This document shows positions 7,845 through 14,596 of a stretch of 14,596 bases of DNA, piece by piece; positions within the stretch are counted from its first letter, which is position 1, and each line of letters opens with the position of its first letter. The stretch spans positions 1 through 14,596 of the forward strand of contig WKLE02000097.1 of assembly GCA_014885115.2 (NCBI GenBank). Direction: 5' to 3'. The notes under the pieces were generated by a model that was not told the origin of the DNA, did no database searches, and saw only the letters and a program-made list of their open reading frames with translations. Both the position numbers and the translations under genes were made by a program. This DNA is from Asterionellopsis glacialis. Its lineage: Eukaryota; Bacillariophyta; Plagiogrammaphyceae; Rhaphoneidales; Asterionellopsidaceae.

Positions 7845-9092
7845 TCTGAAGAGTTGTAACAATCGTAACTATCATCATACACCAAGATTGCTACTGAAAT
7901 ACTTGATTGCAGTTCAAAAAGATGAAGGTTACATATGTGATTTGATCATAGGTGATCATGCAAACCGTAATATGCATCTTAAACTAAAATTAGTATGTGT
8001 AAGTGGTGACTGTAAAGGTGACAATTATTTGTGTTCCAGGTATGCCTCTCCTTTTCATTGTATGTGACTAGTTCATGCAGAGACTGCAAATGTTTGACTG
8101 AAGATGCAGACAGAACTGATTTGGAGTGCGAGTACATGTCACATTACAAATGTACAATGTTTTTGATGACATTGACATCTGCAATAATGCAGGTGGTATT
8201 AGTTTGGCTATTCCACCTGAGATTTTACATTGAAAAAATTTGGGGCTAGACAAAATTGCTATATTTCATTTTAATGAAAAGGTATAAGGCAATGGACAAA
8301 ATTCTATAACCTTCGATGACATTCTTGGCATGGTCTCCAAAGCATGCGAGCATCAAAGTGATAGAGATATGTCTATTGTCACCTTCAACAAAGGCGTCAC
8401 CTCAATGACTAAAAAAAATATAAAAGCAGCTGAATATACAGGTCTAATGCTTGCATATGTTATTACCTGGCAAACTCATGCCGGAAAAGCTTGTTTTCTC
8501 AAAAGAGCCGGCATCAACAAACATGATGAGATTACTGACTACATTCATCAGTTGGAGCAACTACTGGCTTGCAAAGTTTGGATGAAGTACGGAAAAAAGA
8601 ATCTGAACACACTGCCTGCATACAAAGAAACATTTGTTACATTGATGAAAAATTACAAAAAAAATGTACAACAAACAGAAAACTTTGGCCTTAAGACAAC
8701 CAAATTTCATCAAACACATCATATTGTGGATTACATTTTAGGTTTTGGTAGTCCAGAAAACATTAACAGTGCAAGGAATGAAAATCATCATATTGACAAC
8801 ACAAAAGAAGCCACAAAAAGACTTTGTGATGTTCTAGCAGAGCAAACAGCAGTACAATATTATGAAAACCCTACTGGACCTTGCTAAGTACTATGTGAGT
8901 GAAAACAAAATTCAGTTTGAAAGTGCCAAAACAATCCTAGTACCTTTGCTGGCACTAAATGCACACTGAGCATATACATAATGATGACAAAAACACATTG
9001 CAGTACACTACAAACTTTGGGTTTCATAAACCATATTTTTTGGGTTCTGCTTTAGTCACATATATTGGAGAAAAGGTGTTAGAAGATGTTGT
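7844..9092 (+). pseudogene. Plavaka-like transposase, middle part (broken)
   Basis: This continues the gene from 3124. Recognisable blocks in order: SGDCKGDNYLCSRYASP (about 8000-8050), then in another frame CRDCKCLTEDADRTDLECEY (about 8076-8135). In a third frame come VFDDIDICNNAGGISLA and PPEILH. A long clean frame at 8330-8884 includes YVITWQTHAGKACFLKRAGI, LPAYKETFVTLMKNYKKNVQ and KFHQTHHIVDYILGFGSPEN. The Cys/His-rich RDC block is a candidate zinc site. Breaks: TGA 8065-8067 with a frame change just after, another change near 8158, stops at 8231-8233 and 8285-8287, a frame change near 8870, and another near 8965. The last coherent stretch, GFHKPYFLGSALVTYIGEK, ends at the second retroelement LTR. 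The 185-codon clean frame is a surviving remnant, not a separate gene. Confidence 0.75.
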
Positions 9093-9325
9093 TCCTCTAT
9101 GTCGCTAGTGTCAACGGCAGCACAACACAACAATCAGACATTCAATACACAAAAGAAAAGAAGACTTATGTTTGGTGATGAAACTTATGAGCTTAGTTTA
9201 ATCCGGAGAATATTCAGCAATCTAGTAAGAAGTAAGAATTCAGGAATTTTTTAGTAAATGGTAATTTCTTGTGAGTCTGTCTGCTTCACCACGCATCAAT
9301 CATCCATCCTCAAGAATGTCCTACA
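9093..9325 (-). repeat. 3' LTR of retrotransposon 2
   Basis: Similar to both LTRs of element 1 over the full length, with a small insertion around 9247-9252. The inner boundary CTACA|GGGAGTGTAC is the same as in element 1. The outer end reads TCCTCTATG where element 1 has TGCCCTATG, so the precise edge is uncertain by a few bases. Confidence 0.88.
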
Positions 9326-10184
9326 GGGAGTGTACTTCATTTGCTTCCCGATCTGTCCTACGTGTGTTCGTAGTACGGCATCACACAAGGAATATTAACC
9401 ATCTCTTATATTACGCCTCTAAGGATGTGCACAGTACCGTTTGTAAATACTTGAAGCTCTTCATGAGGACCTGTGCGAGGACGGTCCATCTTAGGTACTA
9501 TTCCTGGCTTCTCTAATGTAACGAGGTCACCTACGTGGTAAACATGGTGTTAACGGTTACGGTTTTCTTTTTGGTTGTTTTTATTAATCAACATTTGTTT
9601 CTTGTTTTGAATATGAGCCCAGTTGGCTCGGAAGGCAATTGGCAATAGCATATCACATCAAAATACTAGTTGTCCGGGCATGGCTTCTAATGTAGTGTGG
9701 TAAGTACTACGTATAGCCCAAGCTACGGAGCTGAGTATGTTATCCCATGGTTCATCATCTCCTATAGTAGGTGGATTGGCAGATTTGCTTATGTTGATTG
9801 CGAGTAATGGGTTACCGATTTCTTGATGTAGGCGCTCTATGATACCGTTTGATTGGGGATTGTACATGGTTGTTGGCTTTCTACTTAGACTGAAGTTTTC
9901 CCATGTCTTTTTGAAGATACCCTTGAACTCTGAGCTGTTGTTTTATCCTATGCACCTTGGTCATGGATACGAGCATAACCATGCAAAGTGGAATGCTTCT
10001 ATTACGGTGTCAGCTGTTTTGTCTTTAACTGCCTTGATTTTGAACCAGCCTGTGGCAGGATCTATCATAGTAAGGCAATTATAGTGTTTCAATCAGATTT
10101 GATAGTATATTTTCCGATTAGGTCTATGTGAACTCTCTCCTATTGTAAGCTTTCAGCCTCTTTACGTATTTCAGTTGTAGGGAG
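9297..10184 (-). pseudogene. Integrase fragment of retrotransposon 2 (broken)
   Basis: On the minus strand the fragment has HIDLIGKYT, then in another frame LTMIDPATGWFKIKAVKD (first catalytic Asp). Next is NNSSEFKG, with Asn at the second catalytic position as in element 1. Then comes MYNPQSNGIIERLHQEIGN (third acidic residue kept) at the start of the 69-codon open stretch 9658-9867. A basic linker and a GPY/F-like module follow (RPRTGPHEELQV, again with His). Stops occur at 9657 and elsewhere, and there are at least three frame changes. The last codons again run into the LTR to a TGA near 9297, the same end as in element 1. Confidence 0.8.
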
Positions 10185-10580
10185 GTCTGTCACAATTAGG
10201 ACTGAAATTAATATTCTGGATGGAATATTATTTTGAGCACATCCATCCTATTGCTCACAAAGTTCCTGGCATGATTTTTGTTATTATCAAACAAGCCAAA
10301 TGGTCTATAGAAGGATTGCCAAGTTATTATGTTTTGTTGAAGTACCTAAATGGGACAAACAAGGATACAATGCTGGTATCTATGCCATAGCAACTCATTC
10401 TACTAAAGCAGTTGAAGAACCCATGGTACTTTTAAATAGTGCACAGATAGAATGCAGTGCATGTGGAGAATGGATATATATAATGATCAAGATGGAAGAC
10501 ATACTGGCACCTGCTTATGTTGTTGAGACTTGTTCCCCCACACCCTATGCATTTGAGGACTTATCCTTCATAAAAGTGTG
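10185..10580 (+). pseudogene. Plavaka-like transposase, C-terminal part (broken)
   Basis: This is the third piece of the transposase, resuming right after retroelement 2. The frame reads RTEINILDGILF, then a TGA at 10234-10236 where relatives have Arg, then AHPSYCSQSSWHDF (the family's F-R-A-H-P...W-H-D block). Next come KLLCFVEVPKWD and a region ending LAPAYVVETCSPTPYAFEDL. An open frame continues to 10662, but beyond about 10580 it overlaps, antisense, the C-terminus of the PHD-finger gene and does not read like the family, so the true end is probably near 10580. A seven-G run at 10583-10589 may mark a slip. What lay between this piece and 9092 cannot be judged; part may be deleted. Confidence 0.7.
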
Positions 10581-11888
10581 TGGGGGGGGATTGGCAAAGT
10601 ACACCATCAATGTCTTTGTCACTGTCAAATTGAGAAGTTCTTCTGCAATGACACAAAGTTGAAGCAACTCTTTCATTATCACAACTCTCACAAACAACAA
10701 ACTTGTGATGCTGTTCCACATAAGCTGTAACCATGTTGCACAATTTGTATCTTCATCATCCAAGTACCTACAGCATTTGACATGGCAGGGCTGTAAACAG
10801 TACATACATGTCAGGTCTGGTCAAACTTGATTATTGGATTTTTCACAGCTGCCACAAACAGAAGCTGCATTGCTATCACTGCTTTGCTTTTTGGAAGGCG
10901 GTGGTTGTAAAGCTGATAGAGTTTCTTGTTCAATACCATATTTGAGCTGGCCAACTGTACAGCTCTGAAAATGGCTGCATCTGTTGGACTAACATCAGTA
11001 GATCTTTGTAGTTTGAATAATTAACATAAAGGAGGTAACATGCTCCATTTACACACCCATCATATTCAGCCTCTTCAAACTTTACTTGGAAACGATGTTC
11101 ATATCAATCCTCTGGCAACAATTTTTCAACCTTGTAGTTCCAACTTGATGTCCTTTTTCTATCAAGATTTTTGGCAGTTGCAAGACCTTTCAGATCAATT
11201 TCTTCCTTGTAAATTTCAATAAATTTGTTGCAATTGTAGAACTGCCAAATAATTTGAAGTCTCTGGGAGATCTGAGCAAACATGTCCAAATGTTTAAGAT
11301 CAGTTGGATTAATTGCTTGTTCAAAAAGGTTTACTCAACCAGCAAAAGCCCCGCAAAGGCTTAGCAAAAAAAACACCAGAATTGCTAAAATTCTTCATTC
11401 TTGAGGTATTATTAGAAACTTTTCTTTTTTCCATAACTTATTGAGGTTTGACAAAACTATTGGATACAATTGGGCATTTCGGATAATATCATTAGGTCTT
11501 GTCTCTGTGTTTGATGCTAACAAGTTGATGAAGATACTGGAGTCCATCAAAAAGTAAGCAATGCAACCAACTATATTGGTGTGAGTAAAATCATATTTGG
11601 GATCACCAGAGTTTTTGGGATCTGTTGGCCCACGAAGAATGATCAACCCGGAGCAGTCCAAACTCTGTTTGAACCAGTCTGGTTCATCAACATCAAGATG
11701 GTTTTAGAGAATTCCAAAGCTTTTTTGTAAATGATGTCATCAAGTTGCTCTGGAATATCAACAGAATTGTCTTTGTGAGCCTTATGTTGTTTGAAAAAAA
11801 TATTTGGTTTGGACAAAAGATACAACAAATCTTGGTTTCTCTGGTTGCACCTCTCATTTAGATAAATATTGAATGAATGGCCTAACAA
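10561..11888 (-). pseudogene. Unrecognised gene ending in a PHD-type zinc finger (broken)
   Basis: Body of the protein: 11888-11643, with HSFNIYLNERCNQRNQDLLY and DIPEQLDDIIYKKALEFSKT. After a frame change near 11680, 11661-11395 holds SGLIILRGPTDPKNSGDPKY and TNIVGCIAYFLMDSS. The same frame continues through stops near 11395 and 11327 to 11104 and on to about 10930 (FKV..FEEAEYDGCVNGA-type sequence). The C-terminus changes frame again and gives a PHD-like C4HC3 array: CGSC (10845-10856), CMYC (10797-10808), HVKC (about 10775), CESC (10681-10692). One TGA (10821-10823) and a frame change near 10750 interrupt it. PHD fingers usually read histone H3 tails; that role is inference. I do not recognise the body. 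It converges on the transposase 3' end. Confidence 0.55.
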
Positions 11889-12300
11889 TTAGCTCATCTG
11901 ATTTCAAATTCACCAACTCCCTAAGAGAAATAATAATAAAAAAAAATTGGAGGTCTGTGCCTTGGAAGACAAAAGTCTAGTAGTTAAAAAGCGACTTGTT
12001 AGTAGATCATTGAGGGTTTTCATTGTTCCCTGAAAAGATCAAAAACATTGATGTTAACAGAGTCTTGCTACTATCCACTCATTAAACAAATTATGATATA
12101 ATGTAAAGAGAACAATAAGTGTGTTCTAAAACAGAATAGATAAAAAAGGACAAATCCAGGTATGTCTCAAGAGCAGCTTGAAACAAATGCCTACAAAACA
12201 GAGAACTTGAGTTAGCAACAGCTTGTGTTGATGTGTCTTTGCCAAAGGCATGTGTTAGCAGAATGCCCTTTGAGTCGAGATCCAGCAACTACAACAGACA
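11889..12300 (-). other. Candidate upstream exons of the PHD-finger gene
   Basis: The minus strand shows several acceptor-like sites: TGTTGTAG near 12290, TCTGTTTTGTAG near 12192, GATCTTTTCAG near 12031 and TTTCTCTTAG near 11922. Coding-like stretches follow some of them, such as LLDLDSKGILLTHAFGKD (12288-12230) and MKTLNDLLTSRFLTTRLL (about 12024-11970). Each acceptor leads towards the gene at 11888. Donors are not clear, so no spliced model can be given. Reading these as exons is inference. Confidence 0.3.
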
Positions 12301-13313
12301 GAAACTTGTTAGTTCTGGCAAAGACTGTGCTATGGAAAAGCCTTGTATTATTGTTCTGAAGACAACAAAGCTTATTGGCAAATCAGAATAACGTTGACTT
12401 GAATAAAGAAGAGGATGCGGTTGCCTAGACAGTGCAGTGAACCGTCGTTGTTAATGGATGTCTTGTTGAGCCTATGCAAAAAAAGTAGAAAAAAAAAAGA
12501 ATTCGACTGGCTGCACCTGATTTTTGGGTGAAGAACAATGTCTACACAGATTCTACATAAACTTAGTACCAGGAAAGAGAAAAGAACACCACCAACCTGA
12601 ACAATCCATGACAAGGTTAAAATCAATGATATGTCCTGCAGTTTGCAAAAAATCAAATCATATTATATCATTGCGATCTTTTTTTTCTTATCAATTGAAT
12701 GAGTGCCTTCGTCAAACCATTTATTTTGTATTTTGGAGGAGATATCAATGTAAATGTAATCAATAGACATGGAAAGCGTATCTTTTGCAATTAGGTATAT
12801 GGTAAATTAATTGTTTAAAAAATTGAGTACAAAAAACAATTAATACTACGAATTTTATAAATGATGTTTTGATTTTGTTTGTTTTTTTTTAAAAAAAGTT
12901 TCCGCAACACCTAATACAGAAGAAAGTTGGCCAGGTCTGTCAGCCATATTACAACAAGTTGGCCCGGTTTTAAATTAGGATAGTAAATTCAAAAATTAAG
13001 CATTTACTGTCATGGTTACCTTGTGCCAATATCTATTTTCATTTGAGATTTTTTTATTTTTATGAATGATATATATAAATATATTTAAAATACATAGAAA
13101 ACAAATCATTTTTTATTAAAGGCTGAATACGTGAATTCTTGTATACAATTGATGTAGATCCTACAAGAAGTAAAAGCAGCTAGTGTCTTACCATTGTTGG
13201 TGCAACAGGAACTATTTTGTCAATGCCAAGCCACACAATGTTACACAAAAGCAAAGCACAACATAAATGAATGCGTCAGAAGCCTTCCGGTTTGTTATCA
13301 AAGCAACCAAACC
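12301..13313. other. AT-rich spacer between divergent genes
   Basis: It separates the minus-strand PHD gene from the + strand gene at 13314. The left part (12301-12660) has acceptor-like tracts on the minus strand (TTTTTTTGCATAG near 12467, TGGATTGTTCAG near 12600) that could belong to further 5' exons. The rest (12770-13190) is dominated by A and T runs with no coherent frame. A divergent promoter is plausible by position, but no specific element is visible. Confidence 0.35.
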
Positions 13314-13490
13314 ATGGCACCAACATCATTAGTATTATATGACAAACAGTCAGTGTCATCCGACAGAGAAACTATCAGTTCTAGTTCAAATTCTGGTTCT
13401 GGTTATTGCTCTGTGGAAGATTATGAGCATTTACGACGCAAGCTTGGAAAAATTACAAGGAAAAAGAACAACTTAATCAGAATAATTTAG

Positions 13491-13590
13491 TAAAACAGAT
13501 GCCAGTCAGAGTGCACCTTGGCGTAGCTACAGATGTTTGAAAAACGTTAAAGTACACATTTGTTTCATTCTATTAAATTTTTAAAATCAG
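13491..13590 (+). other. Candidate intron 1 region of the 13314 gene
   Basis: The shifted frame stays open to a TGA near 13540. The next coherent exon begins after a pyrimidine- and A-rich stretch ending TCAG (13587-13590). No strong donor is obvious, so the intron's left border is not fixed. Confidence 0.35.
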
Positions 13591-13899
13591 ATGATGAATA
13601 TGAAGATTTGAGCAATGACAAAACATTTAGCAGGCGGGTTTTGCAACAGTTTGCATTGGAAGAAGATGAAATTAAAGAATTTTGGAATGCATTGGAAAAA
13701 GATGAAATTCGAGGATATTGGAATGCCTAAAAAAAAATAGCTAAGACAGCTTTAAACTTACACAGAGCAGATGTGCAAAGTTCTATTCAAAGTCAGGTTC
13801 TTATTATGTTTCAAATCTCAGAAATTGACATGGATGAAACAACATCTTTGCAGTTAGAGAAAAACTTCAAGAAAAATAGTGGCACAATGGTAAACAAAG

Positions 13900-14067
13900 G
13901 TGAGAAGAAAAAACATTATGTAATTAATTATTTTGTTTGTCCTAATTTTGTATATTTTTTATGTATGTTTTATGTTGCTTTTTTAAGGTAAGTACATTCA
14001 TTGAGGTACTAAATATTTTAACATTTACAATTTTAATATTTTTGTTGTTGACTTTGGCTTTTACAAG
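13900..14067 (+). other. Intron of the 13314 gene with internal acceptor/donor pair
   Basis: The donor is AAAG|GTGAGA at 13900 and the acceptor is TTTTACAAG at 14067. The intron is 168 bp, phase 1 and AT-rich. Removing it joins two coherent exons in frame and eliminates the stop at 13989-13991. Inside, at 13987/13988, TTTTTTAAG abuts GTAAGT, a strong acceptor directly followed by a strong donor. Confidence 0.7.
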
Positions 14068-14379
14068 AGGATGGTTACCAAAATATTACTTTGGAAGACA
14101 TTTTGGAGATGAGAGAAAATATAAATGACGGATACTACTTTTTTTATGACTGCATTTTAAGATGTGTTGTTGGCAGGATCAGGAAAAGAATTATCCAAGA
14201 GAATCATCCAATTAGTGAGCTGGTAAGTTGTTCTGAAGAAGCTTTTGGTTTGTTGGTACTTGAAAATGGATGGAACAAGTGGAAACAAATCCATGATCAG
14301 CATATCGTGGATGCAAAAGCTAAAAAATAAATCAAGTCCAAGTACACAAATGATGAGAGAGAAGGTAATTCCTCTTTTG

Positions 14380-14596
14380 CATCAGAAGGGAATCCAATGT
14401 CTCTCTGCACATAATTTCATATCACCTTATTGGCATCCCATTTCCTCCCATAAGTAAGGCAAAAATCATGCCCCAGCACAAGACAGGGAGTGAACTAAAT
14501 CAATGCATGTTTTGCGCATAATTTTGGTCTGTTCATTGAATTTATTTTATGCTCGAAGTGCGCATATTTTCAGGTACCAAGAGACATAGTAAATTT
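14380..14596 (-). repeat. Right long inverted repeat of the DNA transposon
   Basis: Reverse-complement partner of 1437-1651, about nine in ten positions identical by hand alignment. It is still matching at the last base of the window, so the full repeat is longer than 217 bp and the element's right end is not included. Confidence 0.9.

Larger units (their letters stand above)
9093..10184 (-). mobile_element. Ty3/gypsy retrotransposon 2, truncated (one LTR plus integrase)
   Basis: This is the same family and orientation as element 1. It has a 233-bp LTR at 9093-9325, then 859 bp of internal sequence matching the 3' end of pol. The match to element 1 stops at GGGAG near 10184, and transposase sequence follows at once, so the 5' LTR, gag, protease, RT and RNase H are absent. 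No target duplication is visible. The cause could be a deletion after insertion, recombination, or an incomplete insertion. Where the two overlap, this copy keeps segments that element 1 has lost, including 17 bp coding DPATGWF-type residues, 15 bp near 10165-10179, and extra bases around 9404-9450 and 9550-9596. Confidence 0.88.
13314..14330 (+). pseudogene. Intron-containing transposon-linked gene, nearly intact
   Basis: The start ATG at 13314 has a favourable context (A at -3, G at +4). The N-terminus is Ser-rich, then HLRRKLGKITRKK and, after a frame change near 13470 in an A-rich run, QLNQNNLVKQMP, which looks like a short coiled coil. A second exon starts about 13591 after a TCAG acceptor; it holds DKTFSRRVLQQFALEEDE and FWNALEKDE, with a TAA at 13728-13730 beside a nine-A run. 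The third exon (14068-14330) holds ITLEDILEMRENI, ISELVSCSEEAFGLLVLEN and GWNKW, the last matching a Ser-Asp/Glu-Glu-Ala-Phe...Leu-Glu-Asn...W motif I associate with a companion protein of similar transposons. Splicing 13900-14067 restores frame exactly (AAA GAG GAT). Function unknown. The gene ends about 50 bp before the right inverted repeat. Confidence 0.65.
1437..14596. mobile_element. Large DNA transposon (Plavaka/CACTA-like), incomplete at right
   Basis: Inverted repeats of at least about 215 bp bound a 13-kb interval. It holds a Plavaka-like transposase on the + strand, a minus-strand gene with a PHD-type finger, and an intron-containing + strand gene close to the right repeat. Two Ty3/gypsy insertions sit inside the transposase; subtracting them leaves roughly 7.3 kb of original element. 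All three genes carry disabling mutations, so this copy looks dead. The superfamily assignment comes from the transposase only. I could not see terminal CACTA-type bases or a target duplication, because the outermost ends are undefined on the left and missing on the right. The minus-strand and right-hand genes are assigned to the element by position, not by family knowledge. Confidence 0.75.

Noticed and set aside
8330..8887. 185-codon clean open frame as an independent gene
   Set aside because: Its motifs belong to the middle of the transposase, and the same frame extends upstream through two stops. It is the longest undamaged remnant, not a gene of its own.
9271..9516. 81-codon + strand frame crossing the LTR of retroelement 2
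   Set aside because: Antisense to the integrase C-terminus and LTR, which are matched by element 1.
3123..10184. Insertions 1 and 2 as the two ends of one larger retroelement
   Set aside because: Element 1 has its own two LTRs and target duplication, and transposase sequence of about 1.25 kb lies between the two units.
11325..11395. Hydrophobic run between two stops as a membrane segment of the PHD gene
   Set aside because: It is only hydrophobic in one of three damaged frames and is bounded by stops. The frame in use there is uncertain.
14222..14228. GTAAGT at 14223 as a splice donor
   Set aside because: The frame reads straight through it into the conserved Ser-Glu-Glu-Ala-Phe motif, so the sequence is coding.
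1..14596. A CRISPR array, prokaryotic operon or retron-like system
   Set aside because: There are no regularly spaced repeats, no ribosome-binding-site-led operon, and the RT is clearly of Ty3 type with gag, RNase H and integrase.

Overview
The window looks like AT-rich nuclear DNA of a eukaryote. It has spliceosomal intron signals, a Ty3/gypsy-type LTR retrotransposon with both LTRs, and a large cut-and-paste DNA transposon that seems to carry several genes. From memory of the families, the transposase pieces and the pol pieces resemble element families common in diatoms and other stramenopiles. That lineage guess rests on resemblance only and is weak. No cellular housekeeping gene, tRNA, rRNA or CRISPR array is visible.

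Layout: 1-1436 is left flank with no convincing gene, a small degenerate minisatellite (536-608) and, near its right edge, a 42-bp-period subterminal repeat. A left inverted repeat (1437-1651) matches, in reverse complement, the right end of the window (14380-14596). These mark a DNA transposon of at least 13 kb that runs past the right edge. Its main gene, on the + strand, is a Plavaka-like (CACTA-type) transposase in three pieces: 2117-3124, 7844-9092 and 10185-about 10580. The pieces are separated by two insertions of one Ty3/gypsy family, both in minus orientation. Insertion 1 (about 3123-7839) has two 231-bp LTRs, gag, protease, RT, RNase H and integrase, and a 4-5 bp target duplication. 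Removing it restores the transposase reading frame exactly. Insertion 2 (about 9093-10184) is one LTR plus the adjoining part of integrase, cut off at its right end.

Right of the transposase are two further genes that appear to belong to the DNA transposon. One is a minus-strand gene (about 10561-11888, perhaps with exons up to 12300) ending in a PHD-type zinc finger. The other is a + strand gene with introns (13314-14330) that ends about 50 bp from the right inverted repeat. The transposase and PHD genes converge and nearly overlap at their 3' ends.

Almost everything is decaying. The transposase, the PHD gene and every pol domain carry nonsense codons or frame changes; gag carries nonsense codons only. 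The 13314-14330 gene is the best preserved, with one stop and one small frame change. Points worth a second look are the long inverted repeats with a PHD-finger passenger gene, a back-to-back acceptor/donor (recursive-splice-like) site in an intron, a pol frame that ends inside the LTR with no purine tract, an unusual palindromic primer-binding region, and an integrase catalytic Asp-to-Asn change shared by both retroelement copies.
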